Shown here: piece after piece, positions 25,033 to 33,021 of the stretch | How the letters are laid out: every line of letters starts with the position of its first letter | How positions within the stretch are numbered: the stretch's first letter is position 1 | Assembly (NCBI GenBank): GCA_016794325.1 | Contig: JAEUKG010001105.1 | Coordinates: forward strand, 1 to 36,520 | Source: Myxococcales bacterium | GTDB lineage: Bacteria > Myxococcota_A > Polyangia > Polyangiales > Polyangiaceae | DNA length: 36,520 nt | Direction of reading: 5' to 3' | Made by a program: the position numbers and the translations under genes | Notes under the pieces: model-generated | The model's input: only the letters and a program-made list of their open reading frames with translations | Told to the model about the DNA's origin: nothing | The model's database searches: none

Positions 25033-26150
25033 ATGTCCACTCTCCGAACCTCTGCCACGATCGCCGCGACCCTCACCCTCGCGCTCGGCGGCGCCTCGCT
25101 GCTGGTCGCGTGCGTCGGCGACGCGCCAACGGCCTCCGCGCCCCCCGCGACCGTCGCGGCGGACGGCGGGGCGGCCGACGCCGCTCCTCCTCGCGACGCC
25201 GCGAACGCGGTCGACGCCTCCGACGCCGCCGTCGCCGCGAGCGTCGCGACCGTGCGCGCGTTCGACGGGAGCAAGTTCGAGCTCCCCGAGGGCCTCGCCG
25301 TCCGCGACGGCGCCGCCTTCGTGAGCCTCGCGCCCTTGGGCCAGATCCTGAAGGTCGGCGCCGACGGTGTGGCCGCGCCCTACGCCACCGTGCCCCCGGG
25401 GTACGACGGCGGCTACACCCTCGGGCTCTCGGGCTCGCGTTCGACGCGAGCGGCGCGCTCTTCGTCGCGCAGACCAAGAACGCCGACACCGCGCCCGTCA
25501 CGCCGGGCATCTACCGCATCCCCGCGGGCGGCGGCGCGGTCACGACTCCGCTCGCGACGCACGCGCAGATGGTGTTCCCGAACGGCCTCGCGTTCTTGCC
25601 GTCGGGGAAGCTCCTCGTCACCGACTCCGCCACCGGGCAGATCTTCGCCGTCGATCCGGCGAGCGGCGCGACGTCGGTGTGGAAGGCCGATCCCGCGCTC
25701 GCCGGCTCCGCGGCCTGCGCGGCGCCGCTCCCGTTCCCGATCGGCGCGAACGGGATCGTCGTCGCGGGCTCCGACGTGTTCGTCACCAACACGTCGAAGG
25801 GCTCGATCACCCGCGTCGCCGTCGCGGCCGACGGGAGCGCGGGCGCGCTCTCGACCGTCCTCGAGGACTGCGCGTACGCGGGCCTCGCCGGCGTCGCGCG
25901 CGCCGCCGACGGCTCGCTCGTCGTCGCCCAGAACGGGGCCCCCGGCCGCTTGTTGCGCGTCTCCCTCGGCGCCACCCCGAGCGTGACTGCGCTCGTGCCC
26001 GGCAAGCCGCTCGACGGGCCCGGGAGCGTCGCGATCGCGTCGTTCGGCGGGAAGAAGACGGCGCTCGTCACGAGCACCGCGTTCTTCACCGTGGGCGTCG
26101 ACGGAGGAGCGCCCGCGCCCGCGCTCCAGGCCTTCGCGCCGCTGCCGTGA
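25033..26150 (+). pseudogene. SMP-30/NHL-like propeller lipoprotein, frameshifted by 8-bp duplication
   Basis: Lipoprotein with signal peptide and lipobox LLVAC, a DA-rich tether (DGGAADAAPPRDAANAVDA), and a six-bladed propeller (PEGLAVRDGAAFVSL, GQILKVGADG, FPNGLAFLPSGKLLVTDS, IFAVDPASG, and NGIVVAGSDVFVTN). The reading frame is broken at 25420-25435, where CTCGGGCT occurs twice in tandem. Removing one copy gives GYTLGLAFDASGALF, a perfect propeller blade, and restores one continuous frame of 369 codons to the TGA at 26148. As sequenced, translation would read out of frame about 130 residues in. AGGAG eight bases before the ATG supports the start. Either a real mutation, a phase-variable repeat or an assembly error. 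Confidence 0.8.
25420..25435 (+). repeat. 8-bp tandem duplication disrupting the propeller gene
   Basis: CTCGGGCT at 25420-25427 is directly repeated at 25428-25435. The extra copy adds 8 bp, shifting the frame by +2. Confidence 0.85.
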
Positions 26151-26153
26151 GGG

Positions 26154-26648
26154 TCACGCGAGGAAGACGACGGAGGTGAGGCAGGCGCGCTCCGCCGGCG
26201 TCGCGGGGGTGACGCGGATGCGCACCTGCTTCACCACGCCCGGGGGCAGCCGCCACGTCTCGGAGCGGAAGCTCGGCCCGTAGGGGCGGAACGCGAACGC
26301 GCGCGAGCCCAGCTCCTCGAAGGCCTCGCCGTCTCCCACCGCGAGATCGAGCGTCAGCTGCGTCATGCCGCCGCGGTGCTCGCTCTCGACGACGATGGAT
26401 CGGATGTCCTGAGGCTCGTCGAACGCGACGAGCACCGTCTGCTCACCGCCGCTCGAGGCGATCCACCGGCTCCCGCCGGGCCCCCGCTGACGGTCGAAGA
26501 CGGAGTCGATCGGGAAGCACGCCTGCTCCGACGAGACGCTCACGCGCGCGACGTCGACGACGTCGAGGCCGGCCGGCACGCCGACGGCGGCCCGGCCTCG
26601 CACGATGGGCCTCCACGGAGAGGCGCCCGAGTCGCGATCGTCGTTCAT
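26154..26648 (-). CDS. Discoidin (F5/8 type C)-like small protein
   Basis: 164 aa without signal peptide. The pattern WIASSGGEQTVLVAFDEPQ, then IRSIVVESEHR and WRLPPGVVKQVRIRVTP, is that of a galactose-binding/discoidin jelly roll (a sheet closing on the ligand face); segments are quoted in short pieces. F5/8C domains bind sugars or lipids, but this one is cytoplasmic by prediction, which is unusual. Ends RACLTSVVFLA. Starts at the ATG six bases after a TAGACT hexamer. Convergent with the propeller pseudogene, 3 bp apart. Confidence 0.72.
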   Translation of the reverse strand: MNDDRDSGASPWRPIVRGRAAVGVPAGLDVVDVARVSVSSEQACFPIDSVFDRQRGPGGSRWIASSGGEQTVLVAFDEPQDIRSIVVESEHRGGMTQLTLDLAVGDGEAFEELGSRAFAFRPYGPSFRSETWRLPPGVVKQVRIRVTPATPAERACLTSVVFLA

Positions 26649-26654
26649 GACTGG

Positions 26655-26660
26655 AGTCTA
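26655..26660 (-). promoter_or_regulatory. Start-adjacent -10 element TAGACT
   Basis: TAGACT on the minus strand, preceded by CC, 6 nt before the ATG at 26648. Identical hexamer to that of the esterase-like gene at 14840. Confidence 0.5.
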
Positions 26661-26703
26661 GGCCTCGCGGGCCCGATCGCCTAACTCCGCGACCCGTTGC
26701 ATC

Positions 26704-26719
26704 GATCTCGTGCGAGATC
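26704..26719. promoter_or_regulatory. Perfect 7-bp inverted repeat upstream of discoidin-like gene
   Basis: GATCTCG-TG-CGAGATC lies 56 bp before the start at 26648 and 44 bp upstream of its -10. Could be an operator for the discoidin-like gene or, on the minus transcript, part of a terminator after the TerB-like gene. No T-run follows. Confidence 0.35.
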
Positions 26720-26834
26720 TCGTCGTCGGCGCCGCGGTGCGTGCTCGGACCCGGGAGCTGTTCCGCGCGCCCTCGCCGCCTCGACCTCTCGAGCGATCTC
26801 GACGCAGCCGGTCGCGGTGTCGACTCCGCGAGCG

Positions 26835-27203
26835 TCACACGCCGGGGACGCTCGATCGCAGGCGGCGCGCGATGCGCTCCTCGAGCGCGGTCGCCTCGAT
26901 GCCGAGGGTGGCGGCGGACGCGAGGAGGAGGGCGCGCTCTTCGGGCTCGACCTTGCCGTCGACGACCGCGGCCTCGACGAGGAGCGCCATCACCCGCGCC
27001 TGGACGTCGGGGGCGAGCCCGCGCAGGGTCTGCGTCGTGCGCCCGAAGTCGTTGGCGGAGAACGGAACGGCCTCGCGCTCGGGGACGCCGAAGCGCTCGA
27101 CCACGCGCCTCAGGAAATCGCGCTCCGCGTCGGCGATCACGCCGTCGGCGGAGATGACGGCCTCGATGAGCTGGCAGACCTTCTGGCGTTCCTCGACGTC
27201 CAT
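26835..27203 (-). CDS. TerB-like protein
   Basis: 122 aa. Fits the TerB/tellurite-resistance-type all-helical fold: KVCQLIEAVISADGVIADAERDF (quoted in parts: VISADGVIADAE, then FLRRVVERFGVPE) and ALLVEAAVVDGKVEPEERALLL, where two DG-containing loops with acidic residues would face each other. TerB domains are implicated in metal binding and envelope stress; a specific role here is unknown. The ATG is 8 bases from a TATTCT hexamer. Divergent from the flavoenzyme gene. Confidence 0.82.
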   Translation of the reverse strand: MDVEERQKVCQLIEAVISADGVIADAERDFLRRVVERFGVPEREAVPFSANDFGRTTQTLRGLAPDVQARVMALLVEAAVVDGKVEPEERALLLASAATLGIEATALEERIARRLRSSVPGV

Positions 27204-27211
27204 GTCCGCCG

Positions 27212-27217
27212 AGAATA
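27212..27217 (-). promoter_or_regulatory. Start-adjacent -10 element TATTCT
   Basis: TATTCT on the minus strand, preceded by GC, 8 nt before the ATG at 27203. Close to a TATAAT-like consensus for this GC-rich genome. Confidence 0.5.
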
Positions 27218-27286
27218 GCGCGAGCGGGCCGATCGCGCCCGGCCAAAGTCGCGCGAGGAGGCGGTGACGCGCGCTCCGCTTCTCGC

Positions 27287-27292
27287 TACGGT
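27287..27292 (+). promoter_or_regulatory. Start-adjacent -10 element TACGGT
   Basis: TACGGT preceded by GC, 8 nt before the GTG at 27301. Diverges from the TATTCT element at 27212. Confidence 0.45.
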
Positions 27293-27300
27293 GCCGCCGC

Positions 27301-28839
27301 GTGAACCCACCCTCGGCTCCGACCACCCACGTGGACGACCTCGTGATCGGCTCGGGGATGGCGGGCCTCTCGGCCGCGGCCATGCTCGCGCGGGCGGGGC
27401 GCAAGGTCCTCGTCCTCGAGGCGCACGACTCGCCGGGCGGCTACGCGCACACCTTCCGCGTGCGCGATTTCCGCTTCTGCGCGCAGGTCCACTACGTCTT
27501 CGGCTGCGGCGAGGGCGAGACGATCGACCGCCTGCTCGGCGCGCTCGGCCTCGCCGCCGAGGTGCCTTGGGTGCGGCTCGACCCCGAGGGCTTCGACCAC
27601 GTCGTGGTCGCCGGCGATCGCGTGCGCGTCCCGAACGGCCTGCGCAAGTACGAGCAGCGCCTCGCCCGCCGCTACCCCGACGCCGCGCGGCCGCTCCACC
27701 GCTACTTCCGCCTCGTCGAGGCGGTGGCCGCCGAGCTCGATCGCGACGAGGAGCTCCCGAAGACGCTCTCGCCGGTCACCCTCCTTCGGTCCGCGATCCG
27801 CTACCGGCACCTCCTCCGGCACTCGCGCTCCACCCTCGCCGACGTGTACGACGCCGTCGGCATGCCGCCGCGCCTCCGCGCCATCCTCGCGGGCCAGAGC
27901 GGCGACTACCTGCTCCCGCCGGAGCAGGTGTCGTTCATCCTCCACGTGGCGCTCGTCCACGGCTACGACCGCGGCGCCTACTATCCGCGTCGGCACTTCT
28001 ACCACTTCGTCGACGCCGTGGTCGGCGCCATCCGAGGTCGGCCGGGCTGCGACGTGCTCCTCGAGCGCACCGTCGACCGCATCCACGTGGACGGGGGCCG
28101 CGTCACCGGCGTCACCACCACGAGCGGCGAGCGCTTCACCGCCGACCGCTACCTCTCGAACGTCGACCCGCGTCGCACCCTCGAGCTGGCCGGGCTCTCG
28201 CGCTTCTCCGACGCCGACCGATCGCGCGCCGACTACGACTACTCCGCGAGCACGGTGACGCTCTACCTCGGGGTGAAGGGGCTCGACCTGCGTGAGCACG
28301 GCTTCGGCTCCTTCAACGTGTGGCACTATCCGCACGAGGATATTGGGCGCATGTACCGGGACCAGCTCGAGCGCCACGACCTCTCGGACCCGTGGCTCTT
28401 CATGTCCACGCCGACCCTCCACAGCGACGAGCCGGGGACGTGCCCGCCCGGGCACCAGATCCTCGAGATCGCGACCGCGTGCGACCACCGTCGCTTCGCC
28501 GACCTCCGCCGCCGCGACCGCCGCGCCTACAACCGGGAGAAGAAGAAGATCCGCGATCGGATCCTCGAGATCGTCGAGGCCACCTACGTGCCCGGCCTCC
28601 ACGATCACCTGGCGCTGCGGGTGACGGGGACCCCGGCGACCAACGAGCGCTTCTGCCGAGCGCCCGAGGGCAACGCCTACGGATCCGCGCTCACGCCGAA
28701 GAACGTCGACCTCCGTCGCCGGCCGTACCGCACCTCGCTCGAGAACCTGTGGCTCGCCAACGCGACCGCCGGCTTCCCGAGCGTCGCGGGCGCGGTGGGA
28801 GCCGGCCTCAAGGTGTTCGACGAGATGCAGCGCGGCTGA
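27301..28839 (+). CDS. Phytoene-desaturase/retinol-saturase-like FAD oxidoreductase
   Basis: 512 aa. Rossmann FAD-binding motif GSGMAGLSAAAML (17-29), followed by LVLEAHDSPGGYAHT. The region with HYVFGCGEG and the C-terminal NLWLANATAGFPSVAGAVGAG matches the phytoene desaturase / all-trans-retinol 13,14-reductase / carotenoid isomerase (CrtI/CrtISO) superfamily. Such enzymes desaturate, saturate or isomerise polyene lipids. No signal peptide. No other carotenoid genes occur in the window, so a carotenoid role is not established. First gene of a run with an E2-type acyltransferase and a propeller protein. Confidence 0.88.
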   Translation: MNPPSAPTTHVDDLVIGSGMAGLSAAAMLARAGRKVLVLEAHDSPGGYAHTFRVRDFRFCAQVHYVFGCGEGETIDRLLGALGLAAEVPWVRLDPEGFDHVVVAGDRVRVPNGLRKYEQRLARRYPDAARPLHRYFRLVEAVAAELDRDEELPKTLSPVTLLRSAIRYRHLLRHSRSTLADVYDAVGMPPRLRAILAGQSGDYLLPPEQVSFILHVALVHGYDRGAYYPRRHFYHFVDAVVGAIRGRPGCDVLLERTVDRIHVDGGRVTGVTTTSGERFTADRYLSNVDPRRTLELAGLSRFSDADRSRADYDYSASTVTLYLGVKGLDLREHGFGSFNVWHYPHEDIGRMYRDQLERHDLSDPWLFMSTPTLHSDEPGTCPPGHQILEIATACDHRRFADLRRRDRRAYNREKKKIRDRILEIVEATYVPGLHDHLALRVTGTPATNERFCRAPEGNAYGSALTPKNVDLRRRPYRTSLENLWLANATAGFPSVAGAVGAGLKVFDEMQRG

Positions 28840-28921
28840 TCGCGCCCCGCTGGCGCGTTCTCGAAAGCGGTTGGCGCCCGTCCGAAAGAACGGCGCCCGC
28901 CGCCGTGCTTCGCTGCTCGGC

Positions 28922-29731
28922 ATGACGCACTTCGAGCCCGAGCCCGAGCCCTCGACGTTCCGGCGCATCGCCGCCAGCATGTGGGGTCGGCCCCGCGATC
29001 CGAGCATCCACGGGGTCATGGACCTCGACGCGACGTCGCTCATCGCGTTCGTCGACCGCTACCGCGGCGAGACCGGCCGGCGCCTCACCGTGACCCACCT
29101 CGTCGCCGCGGCGGTGGCGCGGACGTTCGCCGACAACCCCGATCTCAACACCAAGGTCCGCCTCGGCGGGCGCATCGAGCGCCGGCGCACCGTCGACGTC
29201 TTCGTCTCGGTCTCGACCGAGGGCGGCCGCGATCTCGGCGGCGCCAAGGTCGAGGCCGCCGATCGCCTCGAGCTCGGCGCGCTCGTGGGGGCGATCGAGG
29301 GCGGCGCTGGGCGCGCGCGACGCAAGGAGGACGCGACCGCGTCGTCCACCTCGGCCCTCCGGCGCTTGCCCGGGTGGGCGCTCGGGCCCGTGCTCCGCGC
29401 GACCGACTTCGTCACCAACGAGGCCCACGCGGACTGGCCGAAGCTCGGCCTCCCCGCCGACCCCTTCGGGACCGCCATCGTCACCAACGTGGGCTCCTTC
29501 GGCGTCGACACCGCGTTCGCGCCGTTCGTGCCGCTCGCCCGGTGCGCGATGGTGCTCCTCATCGCCGAGATCAAGCCGCGCCCGTGGGTCGTCGACGGGC
29601 GCGTCGAGGCGAGGCCGGTCCTCCGCCTCTGCGCCACCTTCGATCATCGCACCATCGACGGGCACGGCGCCGGCCGCGTCGCCCGCGGGATCCGCGCGCA
29701 CCTCGATCGCCTCACGGAGGTCGCGTCGTGA
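28922..29731 (+). CDS. Stand-alone E2-type (2-oxoacid dehydrogenase) acyltransferase domain
   Basis: 269 aa. Lacks the lipoyl and peripheral-subunit-binding domains of a normal E2. Only the CAT-like catalytic fold is present, with the active-site signature DHRTIDGHG (241-249; H242 and D246) and the FGTAIVTNVGSFGVD strand (182-196), which are diagnostic. It should transfer an acyl group from a CoA-type donor without a swinging lipoyl arm. Its stop overlaps the next gene as GTGA, so the propeller gene is co-translated. Gap to the upstream oxidoreductase is 82 bp. A lipid or natural-product acylation role is inference. Confidence 0.88.
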   Translation: MTHFEPEPEPSTFRRIAASMWGRPRDPSIHGVMDLDATSLIAFVDRYRGETGRRLTVTHLVAAAVARTFADNPDLNTKVRLGGRIERRRTVDVFVSVSTEGGRDLGGAKVEAADRLELGALVGAIEGGAGRARRKEDATASSTSALRRLPGWALGPVLRATDFVTNEAHADWPKLGLPADPFGTAIVTNVGSFGVDTAFAPFVPLARCAMVLLIAEIKPRPWVVDGRVEARPVLRLCATFDHRTIDGHGAGRVARGIRAHLDRLTEVAS

Positions 29732-30945
29732 GCGCCTTCGACTACTACATCGCCCTCGACGGCAACGGGCTCAACGGCTTCGAGGGCTTCGCCGGGGTCG
29801 CTCGCCTGAGGTGCGACCCCGACCGCGATCGCTGGGACGTCCTCGTGCGCTTCTACGACGGCGTCGCCGGCGGCCACGCGCTGTCGATCGCGCCCGGGGG
29901 CGCGGTCGGCTTCCTCGGCAACCTCTCGCAGCAGCTCCTCTTCTTCGATCCCGAGACGCTGGAGGAGGTCACCCGCGCGTCGACGCTGCGCTTCCGCGCG
30001 CCCGAGGTCTTCTACGAGAGCCAGACCCACGTCGCGTGGACGTCGGACCGGACGTTCGTCACCGCGCTCGGGCCCGAATTCTGCGAGCTGTCGCTCGACG
30101 ACCTGGGGCGCGCGCGCCCGGTCGGCGCGCACGGGGTGACGCTCCCGCACGCGCTCAAGCGCTCGCCGTCGGGCCGCTACCTCTTCTACGGGGCGATGGA
30201 CCACGACCGCCTCGGCTACGCCAACTGCGCCGGGATCTTCGACCTCGAGCGCGCCACGGCGCGGGTGGTGAAGCTGCCGGCCACGGCGTGGCACCTCGGC
30301 GTCCACCCGACGCGCGACGTCTTCTACGCGCCCACCCAGCGCTGCGCGCCGCAGGGCGACATGGAGTTCTGCGAGTACACGATCGCGCACCTCAAGAACT
30401 ACCTCTTCGAGATCGACGGCGAGCGCGCCGAGGTCACGCGTCACCTCGCGATCCCCAAGGATCTGCCGGCGACGTTGACCTCGGACGTCGTCGTCACCGA
30501 CGAGCACGTGATCTACAACGCCTGCGCCAGCGGCACGCTCGTCATGGTCGATCGCGGGACGATGAGCGGCGTCCGCTTCGTCGACGAGCGGCCGCGTCGC
30601 GGGCGGGCGCTCGGGACGCTGCCGGTCGCGGTGGCGAACCTGGTGGAGGGCCTCTCGCGCGCCAACCTCCCCACCAGCACCCACCACTTCCTCAAGGCGC
30701 TGCGCGCGGCGCGCATGTCGCCGGTGGACGGCAGCTACGGCTTGCAGCGGAGCCCATGCGGGCGCTTCGTGCTCTCGGCGCACCGCGGCCTCAACGAGGT
30801 GCTCGTGTACGACTACCCGTCGATGACGCTCCGGCGGCGGGTCCCGTTCCCCTCGATCCGCGAGAGCTTCCCCCAGCACTTCGGGCGGCTCTCGGATCCG
30901 CGCCTCGGGTTCCACCACACCGCGCTCCTCGCCCGCGCGGCGTGA
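29728..30945 (+). CDS. Cytoplasmic beta-propeller-like protein of unknown function
   Basis: 405 aa from GTG overlapping the acyltransferase stop (GTGA). No signal peptide. Repeated strand-turn units suggest a six- or seven-bladed propeller (GGAVGFLGNLSQQLLFFD, SPSGRYLFYGAMD, GVHPTRDVFYAPT, RSPCGRFVLSAHR, all in short pieces). It is rich in histidines in turn positions (LPHALKR, MDHDR, WHLGVHP, THHFLK, GFHHT), so metal or substrate binding is possible. No enzyme family is recognised. The co-translation with the E2-type acyltransferase implies a shared pathway. Confidence 0.83.
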   Translation: MSAFDYYIALDGNGLNGFEGFAGVARLRCDPDRDRWDVLVRFYDGVAGGHALSIAPGGAVGFLGNLSQQLLFFDPETLEEVTRASTLRFRAPEVFYESQTHVAWTSDRTFVTALGPEFCELSLDDLGRARPVGAHGVTLPHALKRSPSGRYLFYGAMDHDRLGYANCAGIFDLERATARVVKLPATAWHLGVHPTRDVFYAPTQRCAPQGDMEFCEYTIAHLKNYLFEIDGERAEVTRHLAIPKDLPATLTSDVVVTDEHVIYNACASGTLVMVDRGTMSGVRFVDERPRRGRALGTLPVAVANLVEGLSRANLPTSTHHFLKALRAARMSPVDGSYGLQRSPCGRFVLSAHRGLNEVLVYDYPSMTLRRRVPFPSIRESFPQHFGRLSDPRLGFHHTALLARAA

Positions 30946-30975
30946 GGGCCGCTTCTCGCGGCGCTCGCCCGGCGG

Positions 30976-30981
30976 TATCGT
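30976..30981 (+). promoter_or_regulatory. Start-adjacent -10 element TATCGT
   Basis: TATCGT preceded by GG, 6 nt before the GTG at 30988. Gives the AraC gene its own promoter although only 42 bp separate it from the gene upstream. Confidence 0.5.
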
Positions 30982-30987
30982 CGAGGC

Positions 30988-31788
30988 GTGCGACGCGTCT
31001 CGCTCCGCGAGCTCCTGGAGGCGCCGGTCGGGCGCTGCGTCGCCGGCGCTCATTTCCTCTATTTCTACCCGAGCGACGCGCTCTGCGGCTTCTCGCTCTG
31101 GGGCCGGCCCGACGTCGACGACATGTCGCGCCTCGTCGAGGCGCTGCGGGTCGAGCTCGGTCGCGAGAGGCACGTCTCGCTGGTCGACGCGGGCGGGGTC
31201 GAGGCGGTGGACGCGTCCGCGTTCGACGTGCTCCGCCGGTACGTCGACGAGAGCCACGACGCGCTCGGCCGCGTCGTCGCGAAGCTCGCCGTCGTGCTCC
31301 CGCGCGGAGGCCTCGCGCGCGCGGCGGTCGCCGGCTTCTTCGACGTCGCGCGCGCGCCCTACCCGGTGCGCACCTTCGACGCGACCGAGGGCGCCCTCGC
31401 GTGGCTCGGAGCCCCCGCGACCGCCGAGGTCGCCGCCGCGATCGCGCGCGAGCGCGAAGCCGCGCTGGGGCGCCCGCCCGTCGTCCTCGAGCTCCGGGCG
31501 TGGCTCGAGGCCCACATCGGCGACGTCACGGTGGGGGCGGCGGCGCGCGGCGTCGGCCTCTCGACGCGATCGCTCCAGCGGCGCCTCCGCGAGGCGTCGA
31601 CGAGCTTCCAGGCCGAGCTGCGCGCGGCGCAGGTCGCGGTCGCGCGCGAGCGCCTCGCCGGGTCCGAGGCCCCCATCACGAGGATCGCGATCGAGCTCGG
31701 CATGACCCCCGCGCACTTCAGCGCGGCCTTCAAGGACGCGACGGGGCTGCCGCCCAGCGAGTGGCGAGAGCGGCACCGCCGGGGGTGA
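30988..31788 (+). CDS. AraC-family regulator with STAS-like N-terminal domain
   Basis: 266 aa. C-terminal two-HTH AraC domain: VGAAARGVGLSTRSLQRRL, then ITRIAIELGMTPAHFSAAFKDATG (shown in parts) with the second-HTH pattern GMTPAHFSAAF. The N-terminal part lacks the usual cupin; instead it has a strand-helix layout (VSLVDAGGVEAVDASAFDVLRRYV and LAVVLPRGGLARA) resembling STAS/SpoIIAA-like domains that bind small ligands or partner proteins. This domain pairing is uncommon for AraC proteins. Likely regulator of the preceding gene cluster by position. GTG start supported by the TATCGT hexamer. Confidence 0.84.
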   Translation: MRRVSLRELLEAPVGRCVAGAHFLYFYPSDALCGFSLWGRPDVDDMSRLVEALRVELGRERHVSLVDAGGVEAVDASAFDVLRRYVDESHDALGRVVAKLAVVLPRGGLARAAVAGFFDVARAPYPVRTFDATEGALAWLGAPATAEVAAAIAREREAALGRPPVVLELRAWLEAHIGDVTVGAAARGVGLSTRSLQRRLREASTSFQAELRAAQVAVARERLAGSEAPITRIAIELGMTPAHFSAAFKDATGLPPSEWRERHRRG

Positions 31789-31847
31789 TCCGAGGTGCGC
31801 GCGCAGGGGCCGCGCCCCCGGCGCAGGGGCTGCGCGTGGCCGTCGAA

Positions 31848-32423
31848 ATGTCGAGCGAGATCGCGCCCTCGGCCACGCACGAGTTTTGCTCCAGGACGAG
31901 CCTCATGGTGCACTCGGAAGCCCAAGCCGCGCTCCGCATCCTCCTCGCCGTCGCCTGCGCCGACGGGCAGCTCGCCTCGGACGAGGAGCACTTGCTCGAC
32001 GTGATCGCCGACCGCCTCCACGAGGAGGCGACCTCCCACGTCCTCGACGGCGCGGTCGACGTCGAGCGCGAAGCCAAGCGCATCAAGAGCGCGGAGGGGC
32101 GCCGCGCGACGTTCGAGGCGGCGGTCGCGCTCGCCAACGTCGACGGCACGTGCTCTCCCGCCGAGCACGTGCTCCTCGGGAGGCTCAAGGCCTGGCTCGA
32201 CCTCGACGCCTCGCTCGACCTCGCCGCCGAGGAGGCCAAGAGCGCGGCCCGGGTGGCGCGCGTGCGCCAGTCGCTCGAGTCGGCGACGGTCGACTTCCTC
32301 ACGCAGGTCCGAAGGGCCTCCGAGGGCAAGGACGAGATCGATCCGCGCGAGTACGATCAGATGGTCCGCGAGCTCGCGGCGCGCAAGCACGAGCTCCTCT
32401 CCGAGGCCCTCGAGGACGGCTGA
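31848..32423 (+). CDS. TerB-like protein (second copy)
   Basis: 191 aa from ATG 31848; a later ATG at 31905 (172 aa, MVHSEAQAAL) is equally possible. The core has LRILLAVACADGQLASDEEH and FEAAVALANVDGTCSPAEHVLL, each an acidic loop after DG like TerB/TerB-like family loops, in a largely helical protein. C-terminal third is a charged helix. No signal peptide. It ends 13 bp from the convergent membrane-protein gene. Shares its fold with the 26835-27203 protein but low visible similarity, so not a recent duplicate. Confidence 0.72.
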   Translation: MSSEIAPSATHEFCSRTSLMVHSEAQAALRILLAVACADGQLASDEEHLLDVIADRLHEEATSHVLDGAVDVEREAKRIKSAEGRRATFEAAVALANVDGTCSPAEHVLLGRLKAWLDLDASLDLAAEEAKSAARVARVRQSLESATVDFLTQVRRASEGKDEIDPREYDQMVRELAARKHELLSEALEDG

Positions 32424-32436
32424 CCGGCGACTCGGA

Positions 32437-33015
32437 TCAGAGCGCGCCCCGTACGCCGAGGGTCGCGCCGCCGCGGGCCACCTCGAGCGTCGGCCCGAAG
32501 TGGGGTGGTGCCCACGACAGGGCGGCCGCGTCGAGCAGGGACGCGGCGGCGATGCTCGTCGGCACGGTCAGCGCGAGGCAGATGAAGGCCTTCGCGCCGT
32601 CCGACGCGACGCGGTCGGACTCTCGCGTCGACCCGTCGAGCTGACGCCACGCGAAGAACCCACCGAAGCCCATGAGCGCCCCCACCACCGGCGCGCCGAG
32701 CCGCAGCCCGACGCTCTTCACCGCGCTCAGCGGTCGCCCGTGCGCGACGTGCGCGATCGACGCGCCGAAGACGTACGTCGTCGCGGCGCTCAGGAGCAAG
32801 ACGCCGCCCATGCGGTCGTCGAAGCCGTAGACCGCGAGCGATCCCACGAGGAGCGTCCCCGCGAGCGCGTCGGTGCCGAGCACCCATCCGCCGTACCACT
32901 CACGCCGCTTGACGGCGCGCTCGAGCGCCCAGTCGTTCTGCAGCCGCGTGTCTTCGGAGCGCGCCTCCGCCGGGCGCGCCTCGACGGCTTGGGTGTCGGC
33001 GAGCGCGGGGTCCAC
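32437..33015 (-). CDS. Multi-pass membrane protein, unknown function
   Basis: 192 aa from GTG. After a charged, soluble N-terminus of about 40 residues come four hydrophobic segments: about 43-63 (WVLGTDALAGTLLVGSLAVYG), 70-90 (GGVLLLSAATTYVFGASIAHV in parts), 106-121 (APVVGALMGFGGFFAW) and 143-163 (FICLALTVPTSIAAASLLDAA). No family recognised. It follows a small lipoprotein gene by 6 bp on the same strand, so the two are probably co-transcribed. Convergent with the TerB-like gene. Confidence 0.75.
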   Translation of the reverse strand: MDPALADTQAVEARPAEARSEDTRLQNDWALERAVKRREWYGGWVLGTDALAGTLLVGSLAVYGFDDRMGGVLLLSAATTYVFGASIAHVAHGRPLSAVKSVGLRLGAPVVGALMGFGGFFAWRQLDGSTRESDRVASDGAKAFICLALTVPTSIAAASLLDAAALSWAPPHFGPTLEVARGGATLGVRGAL

Positions 33016-33021
33016 GGTCGA

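Noticed and set aside
27301-28839. Carotenoid biosynthesis cluster
   Set aside because: Only one CrtI-like enzyme is present, with no phytoene synthase, cyclase or other carotenoid gene in the window.
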